A stretch of DNA of 5,030 nucleotides, taken from NCBI GenBank assembly GCA_021815245.1, contig JAKAHF010000238.1, positions 1 to 5,030 of the forward strand. The letters are read 5' to 3'. Under the pieces are notes generated by a model. That model was not told the DNA's origin. It saw nothing but the letters and a program-made list of their open reading frames with translations, and did not search any database. A program made the translations under genes and the position numbers. Positions within the stretch are counted from its first letter, which is position 1. Every line of letters begins with the position of its first letter. This document shows positions 1 to 5,030 of the stretch, in pieces. Origin of the DNA: Actinomycetes bacterium (GTDB taxonomy: Bacteria > Actinomycetota > Thermoleophilia > RBG-16-64-13).

Positions 1-373
1 CGAGAATGCGGGCGGCGACGCCCTCGCTCTCACGTACGAGGCCAAGCAGCACGTGCTCGGTGCCGATGTAGTTGTGGCCGAGAGACAGCGCTTCGCGCAA
101 CGCCATCTCGAGGACCTTCTTGGCCCGCGGCGTGAACGGGATCTGGCCCTGCGACTCTGCGTCTCCCTCGCCGACGATGCGGGTCACTTCGGCCCGCACC
201 TCTTCGAGAGTGACCTCGAGGGAGCCGAGTACCCGGGCAGCCACCCCGTCGGCTTCGCGCAGCAGGCCGAGCAGCATATGCTCGGTGCCGATGTAGTTAT
301 GACGCAGCGTCCTCGCCTCTTCTTGCGCGAGAACGATCACCTGCCGCGCTCGTTCTGTGAATCGCTCAAACAT
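1..373 (-). CDS. clpC: ClpC AAA+ unfoldase, N-terminal domain (partial, 3' end beyond window)
   Basis: Hsp100 ATPase that unfolds proteins and feeds them to the ClpP protease in the cytoplasm. The 124 residues seen begin [10 protein letters not shown] and form the Clp_N domain with its two repeats. The hallmark NYIGTEH occurs at residues 26-32 and again at 101-107, each followed by LLGL and an RE..GVAAR segment. The rest of Clp_N, the UVR-type middle region and both AAA+ modules lie left of the window. The sequence is closest in style to actinobacterial ClpC1. T6, E31, T81 and E106 match the positions that form the two phosphoarginine pockets of Bacillus ClpC. The ATG at 373-371 is the natural family start and has a good Shine-Dalgarno. 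The gene starts 11 bases after the mcsB stop, so it is last or near last in an mcsA-mcsB-clpC operon. Family assignment is secure; ClpC rather than ClpB/ClpA rests on N-domain similarity and neighbours. Confidence 0.96.
   Translation of the reverse strand, partial: MFERFTERARQVIVLAQEEARTLRHNYIGTEHMLLGLLREADGVAARVLGSLEVTLEEVRAEVTRIVGEGDAESQGQIPFTPRAKKVLEMALREALSLGHNYIGTEHVLLGLVRESEGVAARIL
55..298 (-). repeat. 19-bp exact direct repeat inside clpC (55-73 and 280-298)
   Basis: The same 19 bases occur at 55-73 and 280-298, 225 bases (75 codons) apart and in the same frame. They encode NYIGTE plus the first base of the following His codon in each half of the internally duplicated Clp_N domain. 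The repeat follows from protein-level duplication with matching codon choice; it is not a mobile or regulatory repeat. Confidence 0.85.
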
Positions 374-379
374 GCTGTA

Positions 380-385
380 CCTCTC
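380..385 (-). promoter_or_regulatory. clpC ribosome binding site
   Basis: On the minus strand GAGAGG lies 6 bases before the clpC ATG. Its first G is the last base of the mcsB stop TAG, so ribosomes ending mcsB sit on the clpC start signal. This suggests translational coupling and confirms the start at 373. Confidence 0.75.
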
Positions 386-1404
386 TAAGCCCGGACGGTG
401 GCTCCCTCGAAGACCTCGCGGAGCAACTTGGCCCGTACCTCGTCTATCTCGGAACTATCCATAGAATCGGCTTTTCCATCCATATGGTCGAGAACAATAT
501 GCGCGGGTTGCAGTCGGCACATGAGACCAAAGGCCGATTCTGCTTCGAGCCCAGGCGCCTCGACCAACCCGAGTTCCAAACCCACCTGCGCGGCGGAGAT
601 GAGGTTCACCGCTTCGTGAAACGACATCAGCCACGCTTGTTGCGCCGCGCCGATGGCACGGCCGATCTGATCGCGGCTCTGGAGCGGGCTTTCGCGCACG
701 AGCATCTTGCGCACCGACCGCTCCTTTTCGAGAATGCCCCTGCAGATCTCGCCGATCTGACGTAGGGTATCTTCCTCGGTCTTGCCCTGACCGACAACGT
801 TCGACATCTGCACCACTCCACCTGCGCCTCCCCAAAGACCCATGAGACCGAGTCCTTGGCGGGCCAAGTCGAGCGCGGTGCCGGCCAATCGCCCGGTGAG
901 GGCGAGAGCAGGTAGATGCAGAGTGGCATATGCGCGCATGCCATGGCCTGCCTGCCTCGGCCTCGCCGACAGGTATCCCCAACGGGGGTCGAAAGCGTAC
1001 GAGACCACAGTTTCGATGCGGTCGTCGAGGTGGTTCAACAACGACCAGAGGATCGTCAGCTGGCCGCCTTCCCTGAAACCGAGCAAGCGCAGATGGTCTT
1101 CGCCGTTGATCTCGAGCGAGGCCTCGCCGTCACCGTACACGGCAAAGCCTCTCCCCGGTCGCGAGATCTGAGAGAAGCCGGGCGTCATGAGCCCCTGCTC
1201 CACCAGGTACTCGACCTGCATGCCGTTCATCTCGTCGAGATCGTACACCGTCCACGACCGCTCCCATATGGAGCCTCCGAGCAACTCGACGATCTCGGCT
1301 CTCAGATCGATCAGGCCCGCGGTGTCTTCGGCATGTGAAAAGCGCCTACCCGATTCATTGCGGGTCAGGCCAAGGGCCGAAGCCGTGATGACCGGCGGAG
1401 CCAC
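385..1404 (-). CDS. mcsB: McsB-like phosphagen-kinase-fold protein, predicted catalytically inactive
   Basis: Homolog of the protein arginine kinase McsB, 339 aa (Bacillus McsB is about 363). Family landmarks in order: GEDHLRLL (101-108), a DDRIE segment (127-131), [10 protein letters not shown] (136-145), HGMRA (154-158), HLPAL (163-167), QMSN (199-202), GKTEED (207-212), KERSVRK (227-233) and VGLELG (274-279). Key catalytic positions are lost. The Cys of the CPTNxGT motif is R148 (codon 961-963). The RGxxGExxEAxGN loop carrying the second catalytic Glu reads MGLWGGAGG (188-196) and is about four residues short. The SSRIRLARN motif reads ASALGLTRN (8-16), losing two ATP-binding arginines. 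The C-terminal RDxxRA phosphoarginine motif reads IDEVRA (320-325). E102, R106 and R157 remain. One uninterrupted frame with conserved blocks argues against sequencing error or pseudogene. The start is GTG, overlapping the mcsA stop by one base. Likely role (inference): non-catalytic partner of McsA or adaptor for ClpC. Homology is sure; inactivity is predicted from motifs. Confidence 0.92.
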   Translation of the reverse strand: MAPPVITASALGLTRNESGRRFSHAEDTAGLIDLRAEIVELLGGSIWERSWTVYDLDEMNGMQVEYLVEQGLMTPGFSQISRPGRGFAVYGDGEASLEINGEDHLRLLGFREGGQLTILWSLLNHLDDRIETVVSYAFDPRWGYLSARPRQAGHGMRAYATLHLPALALTGRLAGTALDLARQGLGLMGLWGGAGGVVQMSNVVGQGKTEEDTLRQIGEICRGILEKERSVRKMLVRESPLQSRDQIGRAIGAAQQAWLMSFHEAVNLISAAQVGLELGLVEAPGLEAESAFGLMCRLQPAHIVLDHMDGKADSMDSSEIDEVRAKLLREVFEGATVRA

Positions 1405-1979
1405 TATGATCCACCTTCGAGCCGCTGACCCAGCTCGCTCAGGCGATCTCGCACACCGGCGGCCTCTTCGAAACGCTCGTGTGCCACCAACTCGCGCAGC
1501 ATGCGCTCCAGCCTCATGATCTCGTGCCGCAACGAATCGGTCTCAGGACCGCGATGCGGGATCTTGCCGAGATGCTCGGTGACCTCTCTGTCCTCGGGCA
1601 TGGTGCTTTCGAGATACGTAGCGAACACCTGATAGCAGTTCGCGCACCCCATGAGACCTGACTCTTTGACGTCGGTCAGGGTGGTGCCGCACACGGAGCA
1701 GAATCCGTCACCCTCGCGCGCCGAGACCTGCGACACCGGATCGGGCGCAGGCGTCTGCCGCGCCAGGTTGCGAAGTGCCGACGGCACGGCAAGCACCAGC
1801 GCGAGGCCGTCAGATTCCTCGGCCATCTCCTCAGCGCAGGCGGGACACAGGTGAGTGTGGCTCACGCCCCCGTCGACGACACGCAGAAGGTGGATCGTCG
1901 CCGGTTCTTCGCCACAAGCTTCACAGGTGACCGACCCGTTGAGATCTATGCTCCAGTCGGCTGAATCCTCAGCAAACAC
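1404..1979 (-). CDS. mcsA: McsA, zinc-binding UVR-motif activator of McsB / ClpC partner
   Basis: A 191-aa protein (Bacillus McsA is about 185). In Firmicutes McsA binds zinc, activates McsB and links it to ClpC and CtsR. Two four-cysteine modules are complete: C19/C22 with C45/C48 (CEACGEEPATIH ... LCPAC), and C94/C97 with C112/C115 (CSVC ... GCANCYQVF). Next comes the conserved GKIP (138-141), then a charged helical UVR motif at about 148-186 containing ERFEEAAGVRDRL. The frame is open upstream to 2087, but the GTG at 1979-1977 is preferred. It has GGAGG 6 bases upstream and leaves only 18 residues before the first zinc cysteine, where Bacillus McsA has two. The residues before it in the longer frame resemble no McsA. 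First gene of mcsA-mcsB-clpC; 260 bases separate it from lysS, so it probably has its own promoter. Family assignment is firm; the exact start is likely. Confidence 0.93.
   Translation of the reverse strand: MFAEDSADWSIDLNGSVTCEACGEEPATIHLLRVVDGGVSHTHLCPACAEEMAEESDGLALVLAVPSALRNLARQTPAPDPVSQVSAREGDGFCSVCGTTLTDVKESGLMGCANCYQVFATYLESTMPEDREVTEHLGKIPHRGPETDSLRHEIMRLERMLRELVAHERFEEAAGVRDRLSELGQRLEGGS
1411..1417 (-). promoter_or_regulatory. mcsB ribosome binding site
   Basis: AAGGTGG on the minus strand, 6 bases before the GTG at 1404-1402, lies within the last codons of mcsA. It supports the GTG start and coupled translation across the TAGTG junction. Confidence 0.7.
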
Positions 1980-1985
1980 TCGAAT

Positions 1986-1990
1986 CCTCC
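1986..1990 (-). promoter_or_regulatory. mcsA ribosome binding site (decides the start)
   Basis: GGAGG on the minus strand, 6 bases before the GTG at 1979. It is the only strong Shine-Dalgarno near the conserved start of McsA and favours this start over the longer open frame to 2087. Confidence 0.75.
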
Positions 1991-2020
1991 ACCGGCAGAC
2001 CACGCGGGACTGCCTGCCAT

Positions 2021-2063
2021 CCGGCACCAATGTACGGGGACACTCGGCGGCGTACTGTGCCGG
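2021..2063 (-). promoter_or_regulatory. possible hairpin in the mcsA mRNA leader
   Basis: An outer 7-bp perfect stem (CCGGCAC at 2063-2057 with GTGCCGG at 2027-2021, read on the minus strand) encloses an inner 4-bp stem (GTAC at 2055-2052 with GTAC at 2035-2032). An asymmetric internal loop separates them and the terminal loop is 16 bases. A smaller 5-bp stem (2014-2010 with 1998-1994) follows and ends four bases from the mcsA Shine-Dalgarno. It could influence translation of mcsA, but stems of this size also arise by chance in GC-rich DNA. Confidence 0.3.
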
Positions 2064-2087
2064 GAGGGGTAACAACTGACTGCACAA

Positions 2088-2096
2088 AGTGTAGCA
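2088..2096 (-). promoter_or_regulatory. candidate extended -10 promoter for mcsA-mcsB-clpC
   Basis: On the minus strand TGCTACACT fits an extended -10 element (TG, one base, then TACACT, 4 of 6 to TATAAT). No good -35 lies 16-18 bases upstream, which extended -10 promoters can tolerate. Transcription would start near 2081, giving a leader of about 100 bases. A weaker alternative is TTGCGA (2164-2169), 17 bases, TAAGTT (2141-2146). Two TGTGC copies 12 bases apart flank the element and could bind a regulator. Prediction only. Confidence 0.35.
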
Positions 2097-2239
2097 CAGA
2101 GGGGTCTGAGGCTCCCTTTTGGGGCGCTGATTTGACGCGGAACTTACGCGCTTTCACCGGCAGTCGCAAGCGCCCGCATCGATCCCGAAACGACCGGCGG
2201 CGAGCGGCAAGAACAGGGGGGCCGAAGACGTGCCTCGAG

Positions 2240-3787
2240 CTACTTCTCGGGTCGCAACTGCGGAAAGAGGATCACGTCGCGAATCGAATCGACTCCAAGC
2301 AGCAACATGGCCAGCCGGTCGATGCCGATGCCCAGGCCGCCCGCCGGCGGCATGCCGTACTCGAGCGCGCGCAGGAAGTCCTCGTCGAGCACCATGGCTT
2401 CTTCGTCGCCCGCGGCCTTCTTGCGCGCCTGCTCTTCGAAGCGACGGCGCTGGTCTTGCGGGTCGTTGAGCTCGGAGAAGGCGTTGCAGATCTCCTTGCC
2501 ACAGACGACTGCCTGAAAGCGCTCGACGATAAGAGGGTCGCCCGGGCTCGACTTGGCGAGCGGGCTCAGCTCGAGCGGGTAGTCGATCGCGAAGGTCGGT
2601 TGGGTGAGATTCGGCCAGCAGGCATGCTTGAGAGCCTTGTCGACCAGGGTCGAATACGAGTCGCGGTTCTCGACGTCGATCTTGCGGGCGCGGAGGGTCT
2701 CTTTCGCCTTCTGCGGATCGTCGCGCATGTCGGCGAGCGACATATCGACATACTCGCGCAGCAACGAGTCGATCGTGCGCCGCGGCCACGGGGCCTTCAA
2801 CTCGACGAGTTGCTCACCGACCGTGATCTGGGTCGAGCCGACCACCTGCTCGGCGAGAGCGGGCACCATGTTCTCCACGAGTTGCATGATGGCGTTGTAG
2901 TCGACGTAGGCCCAGTAGAGCTCCATCATGGTGAACTCGGGATTGTGCACGAGCGAGATGCCCTCGTTGCGGAAGTTCTTGCAGACCTCGAAGATCTTGT
3001 TGAACCCGCCGACCATCAGTCTCTTGAGGTAGAGCTCGGGAGCGATGCGAAGATAGAGGTCGGTGTCGAGGGCGTTGTGGTGCGTCACAAACGGACGAGC
3101 GAGCGCCCCACCCGGCAACGGCTGCAGGGTCGGAGTCTCGACCTCTTCGAAGCCCTGATCCTCGAGGTAGCGGCGCATCGCCGAGATGAGTTTGCCGCGG
3201 CCGCGCAGCTGCCGCGCCACCTCGGGGTTGGCTATGAGATCGACGTATCGCTGACGATAGCGGGTCTCGCGGTCTTGCAGCCCGTGCCACTTCTCGGGCA
3301 GCGGCCGCAGGGCCTTGGTCAGCAGCGTCCACGACTCGGCAAAGACGGTCAACTCACCCGTGCGGGTGCGAAACACATGACCTTCGCAGCCGATGATGTC
3401 GCCCAGGTCGATGTCGGTAAGCTGTTCGAACGCCGTCTCGCCGAGCGTGTTTACATTGCTGTAGACCTGGAGTTCGCGCCAGTCGTCACGCAGGTTGAGA
3501 AAGAGCGATTTGCCATGACGTCGCCTCGACATGACACGCCCGGCCACTTTGAAATGCGTGCCTTCGGCCGTCTGCCCCGTCTCGAGATAGCTGTAGTCCT
3601 CGATGATCTCGGCGAGCGCCGTACGATCGGGAAAGCTGCGCGCGTAGGGCTCGACATCGTCGGCACGCAACCGCTCGAGCTTCGCCAAGCGCTGGCGCTC
3701 CCACTCGTGCAGTTCGTCGTCGTGCGATGACGCGCCCTGGACGCCGTCGGAGGTCTGGGGGCTTTGAGCCGGGCCGGGCTCGTCCAT
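2240..3787 (-). CDS. lysS: Lysyl-tRNA synthetase, class II
   Basis: Charges tRNA-Lys with lysine using ATP in the cytoplasm; 515 aa, normal for bacterial LysRS. An acidic, low-complexity extension occupies about residues 1-28. The OB-fold anticodon-binding domain spans about 77-165 (FKVAGRVMSRR, FLNLRD). The class II catalytic core follows. Motif 1 is at about 212-233 (FEEVETPTLQPLPGGA, then ARPF). The family block THHNALDTDLYLRIAPELYL is at 235-254. Motif 2 is at about 266-291 (FEVCKNFRNEG, HNPEFTMMELY). The late active-site segment GKEICNAFSELNDP is at 430-443. Motif 3 is GGLGIGIDRLAML at 483-495. All core residues appear present. The ATG at 3787 directly follows the greA TAG with no spacer; the nearest Shine-Dalgarno is a modest AGGGA at 3799-3803, 11 bases away, so coupling to greA translation is likely. 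It shares the greA promoter. No T-box leader is visible. Confidence 0.98.
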   Translation of the reverse strand: MDEPGPAQSPQTSDGVQGASSHDDELHEWERQRLAKLERLRADDVEPYARSFPDRTALAEIIEDYSYLETGQTAEGTHFKVAGRVMSRRRHGKSLFLNLRDDWRELQVYSNVNTLGETAFEQLTDIDLGDIIGCEGHVFRTRTGELTVFAESWTLLTKALRPLPEKWHGLQDRETRYRQRYVDLIANPEVARQLRGRGKLISAMRRYLEDQGFEEVETPTLQPLPGGALARPFVTHHNALDTDLYLRIAPELYLKRLMVGGFNKIFEVCKNFRNEGISLVHNPEFTMMELYWAYVDYNAIMQLVENMVPALAEQVVGSTQITVGEQLVELKAPWPRRTIDSLLREYVDMSLADMRDDPQKAKETLRARKIDVENRDSYSTLVDKALKHACWPNLTQPTFAIDYPLELSPLAKSSPGDPLIVERFQAVVCGKEICNAFSELNDPQDQRRRFEEQARKKAAGDEEAMVLDEDFLRALEYGMPPAGGLGIGIDRLAMLLLGVDSIRDVILFPQLRPEK

Positions 3788-4270
3788 CTAGGTCGTCTTC
3801 CCTATGGCCAGGATCTCGTAGTTGAGGGCGCCGACGGGCACCGGGACGGTGACCACGTCGCCGACCCTCTTGCCGATGATCGCCTGACCCACAGGAGATT
3901 CGTTCGAGAGCTTGGCTTTGGTGGGATCGGCCTCGGCCGAACCGACCAGCGTGTAGATGCGGATCTCACCGGCGTCTTTGTCGCGCAGGGTGACCGTGCT
4001 GCCGACGCTCACCTTATCGGTGTCGATCTCGGAGTCTTTGATAACCCGCGACCGACGAAGCTTCTCCTGCAGAAGGCCGATGCGGTGCTCGAGGAGGGCC
4101 TGTTCGTTCTTGGCATCGTCATACTCGGAGTTCTCACTGATATCTCCGAACTCACGGGCCTGGCGAATGCGCTCAGCGACCTCTTCACGCTTTACGGTGG
4201 AGAGGAAATTGACCTCGTCCTGGAGCTGCTTGAGGCCGTCTTCGGTAAGGATTACTTCTTTTCGGGTCAC
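3788..4270 (-). CDS. greA: Transcription elongation factor GreA
   Basis: Rescues backtracked RNA polymerase by inserting its coiled coil into the secondary channel and stimulating transcript cleavage. The protein is 160 aa, the normal length (about 158). The N-terminal coiled coil (about 10-76) carries the tip motif FGDISENSEYDDAKNEQA with the acidic D43 and E46 that act at the polymerase active site. The C-terminal FKBP-like domain (about 82-158) includes SPVGQAIIGKRVGDVV. The frame is open to an ATG at 4354, but that codon sits in the -35 box of the promoter. The GTG at 4270-4268 has a strong AAGGAAGG 5 bases upstream and gives the family-typical start (M)TRKEVILT. The stop TAG is immediately followed by the lysS ATG. 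It is the first gene of the greA-lysS transcript. Confidence 0.97.
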   Translation of the reverse strand: MTRKEVILTEDGLKQLQDEVNFLSTVKREEVAERIRQAREFGDISENSEYDDAKNEQALLEHRIGLLQEKLRRSRVIKDSEIDTDKVSVGSTVTLRDKDAGEIRIYTLVGSAEADPTKAKLSNESPVGQAIIGKRVGDVVTVPVPVGALNYEILAIGKTT

Positions 4271-4275
4271 GAGTA

Positions 4276-4283
4276 CCTTCCTT
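4276..4283 (-). promoter_or_regulatory. greA ribosome binding site (decides the start)
   Basis: AAGGAAGG on the minus strand, 5 bases before the GTG at 4270. It fixes the greA start and rules out the longer open frame to 4354. A 5-bp inverted repeat (4284-4288 with 4295-4299) lies directly upstream. Confidence 0.75.
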
Positions 4284-4324
4284 ACTTCCGCTCTGAAGTG
4301 GACTGCGCCTGAAAGTAGCGGAGC

Positions 4325-4354
4325 ATTATAGGAAATGCCGGCCGCACTTGTCAA
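4325..4354 (-). promoter_or_regulatory. Perfect-consensus sigma-A/sigma-70 promoter for greA-lysS
   Basis: On the minus strand TTGACA (4354-4349), an 18-base spacer and TATAAT (4330-4325) match both hexamers at 6 of 6. Transcription would start near 4318-4316, about 47 bases before the greA GTG. It lies in the dus-greA intergenic gap and is much more AT-rich than its surroundings. It implies strong constitutive expression of greA and lysS, separate from any transcription coming from dus. Confidence 0.9.
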
Positions 4355-4370
4355 CGCTTCGTATGGCCCG

Positions 4371-4393
4371 TCTCAGACTCACTCGCTCTGAGA
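4371..4393 (-). other. Inverted repeat spanning the dus stop codon
   Basis: A 7-bp perfect stem (TCTCAGA with TCTGAGA) and a 9-base loop overlap the dus TGA at 4381-4379. There is no T run after it on the minus strand, so it is not a standard intrinsic terminator. It could be a 3' mRNA stem or a chance match. Confidence 0.3.
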
Positions 4394-5030
4394 GACCGGC
4401 TCCGCCGGCTTCGCCGACCCCTGTTCGGAGCCCGCCAGGGCCGCAAGTGAGTCGTCGAGCAGGCCAATGTCGGCTATCACGCTGAGCCTCTCCAACGCGC
4501 GTGGTGACACTCCCGAGGGCTTCAGATACCAGGTGAGGGCCTTGCGGATCCACCGGACCGCCCTGTCGGCGCCCATCTCCTCCTCGGCCCGGCGCAGGAG
4601 AACACGGAGGTCGGCGACAACGACCGCGAGCGGCGGGCGTGGCGCCGGCCGGCCCGAGAGCAGCACGTCGACGAGCCAAGGATCGCCCCCGACTCCCCGC
4701 GCGAGCATCACAGCGGCACTTCCCGTAGTCTGCATCACCGCGAGGGCCGCTTCGACGCTATCGATGTCCCCGGAGGCCATGACCGGTATGTCGACAGAGT
4801 CAACCACGGCTGTTGTGACGCGGTGATCTGCGCGCCCATGGTAGTACTCACTGGCCGAGCGCGGGTGTACGCCAAGAGCCGAGACCCCAGCGGCTTGGAG
4901 GCGCGGCGCGAGCGCGACGGCGAGACCGTCACCGGGTGTGAGACCCGCCCGAAGCTTCACCGTGACCGGTACGGGGCTTCTCTCCCCCGCACCCGTGGTG
5001 AGGCTGTTCGCGACCTCGACGACGCTCTCG
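4379..5030 (-). CDS. dus: tRNA-dihydrouridine synthase, C-terminal part (5' end beyond window)
   Basis: FMN enzyme that reduces uridines in the tRNA D-loop. 216 residues are visible; the N-terminal part with the catalytic Cys lies right of the window. The frame stays open through 5030 and reads PVPVTVKLRAG, the Dus strand whose Lys contacts FMN/substrate. After it come VHPRSASEYYHGRADH (usually HGR...Y.G.ADW), IPVMASGDID (usually NGDI) and VMLARGVGGDPWL (usually GRG..G.PW), the phosphate-binding end of the TIM barrel. A helical tRNA-binding domain follows (EEEMGADRAVRWIRK, LTWYLKP), then a Ser/Ala/Glu-rich tail. Several motif positions are slightly off the consensus, but the overall pattern is clear. 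DusB-type is likely from the dus-lysS neighbourhood of Firmicutes, but the subfamily is not proven. The in-frame GTG at 4960 is internal, not a start. Confidence 0.92.
   Translation of the reverse strand, partial: ESVVEVANSLTTGAGERSPVPVTVKLRAGLTPGDGLAVALAPRLQAAGVSALGVHPRSASEYYHGRADHRVTTAVVDSVDIPVMASGDIDSVEAALAVMQTTGSAAVMLARGVGGDPWLVDVLLSGRPAPRPPLAVVVADLRVLLRRAEEEMGADRAVRWIRKALTWYLKPSGVSPRALERLSVIADIGLLDDSLAALAGSEQGSAKPAEPVSQSE

Larger units (their letters stand above)
1980..2239. other. 260-base lysS-mcsA intergenic region; no ctsR
   Basis: This is the only sizeable gap between genes in the window. It lies where Firmicutes carry ctsR ahead of mcsA. No open frame here resembles CtsR (winged helix, about 150 aa); 260 bases is too short for it. 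No tRNA or U-tract terminator was found. It contains a candidate extended -10 promoter, a leader hairpin and the mcsA Shine-Dalgarno. A 6-bp stem (2148-2153 with 2168-2173) lacks a following T run and is not called a terminator, so read-through from greA-lysS remains possible. Confidence 0.8.

Noticed and set aside
1404..2087. Longer mcsA with start at 2087
   Set aside because: The extra 36 residues do not resemble McsA, the codon lies close to the predicted promoter, and the GTG at 1979 has a clear GGAGG.
2120..2145. CtsR-like heptad (GTCAAAT) on the minus strand
   Set aside because: Only one imperfect half-site is present; the tandem partner needed for a CtsR operator is absent.
1969..2169. 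66-codon minus-strand frame in the lysS-mcsA gap
   Set aside because: It overlaps the mcsA start in another frame, has no family resemblance, and is not a CtsR remnant.
2148..2173. 6-bp inverted repeat as a lysS terminator
   Set aside because: The loop is long (14 bases) and no T run follows on the minus strand.
2030..3730. 566-codon open frame on the plus strand
   Set aside because: It is antisense to lysS, which is unmistakable on the other strand. The translation resembles no known family and is rich in Arg/Leu/Val, typical of a GC-rich shadow frame.
3764..4312. 182-codon plus-strand frame opposite greA
   Set aside because: Shadow of greA with no recognisable domain and no ribosome binding site of note.
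3788..4354. Longer greA with ATG at 4354
   Set aside because: That ATG falls in the -35 box of the perfect promoter, so it would not be in the mRNA. The GTG at 4270 gives normal GreA length and a strong Shine-Dalgarno.
4379..4960. dus starting at the GTG at 4960
   Set aside because: The frame continues upstream to the window edge with Dus-like sequence, and this GTG is the Val in the VTVKLR strand.

Overview
The window carries a single block of six genes, all on the minus strand. In transcription order (right to left) they are dus (5' end outside the window), greA, lysS, a 260-base gap, mcsA, mcsB and clpC (3' end outside the window). The DNA is GC-rich. Long open frames on the plus strand are antisense shadows of these genes.

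Organism (inference): the order dus, lysS, mcsA, mcsB, clpC resembles the Bacillus/Clostridium arrangement, where ctsR comes before mcsA. The GC-rich codon use, three GTG starts and a ClpC N-terminus very like actinobacterial ClpC1 point instead to a deep actinobacterial lineage. A Coriobacteriia-type member of Actinomycetota fits best. No rRNA marker is present to settle this.

Layout: 5030-4379 is the C-terminal two thirds of a tRNA-dihydrouridine synthase. 4378-4271 is a short intergenic region with a perfect-consensus sigma-A promoter (TTGACA, 18 bases, TATAAT). 4270-3788 is transcription elongation factor GreA, whose stop codon directly abuts the ATG of lysS (3787-2240, class II lysyl-tRNA synthetase). 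2239-1980 is non-coding, with a candidate extended -10 promoter and a hairpin in the mcsA leader. 1979-1404 is McsA (two four-cysteine zinc modules plus a UVR motif). Its stop overlaps the GTG of mcsB (1404-385) by one base. clpC begins 11 bases after the mcsB stop and runs off the left edge.

How the genes work together: greA and lysS are transcription/translation housekeeping genes sharing one promoter. mcsA-mcsB-clpC is a protein quality-control operon. In Firmicutes, McsA activates the arginine kinase McsB, phosphoarginine marks proteins, and the ClpC N-domain reads the mark for ClpCP degradation.

The main discovery is in mcsB. The frame is intact and the fold signature is retained, but the catalytic cysteine, the second catalytic glutamate with its loop, and three nucleotide-binding arginines of the phosphagen-kinase family are replaced or deleted. 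This predicts a pseudokinase held between an intact McsA and a ClpC that still has its phosphoarginine-pocket residues. No ctsR gene or recognised CtsR, CIRCE or HAIR operator is visible.
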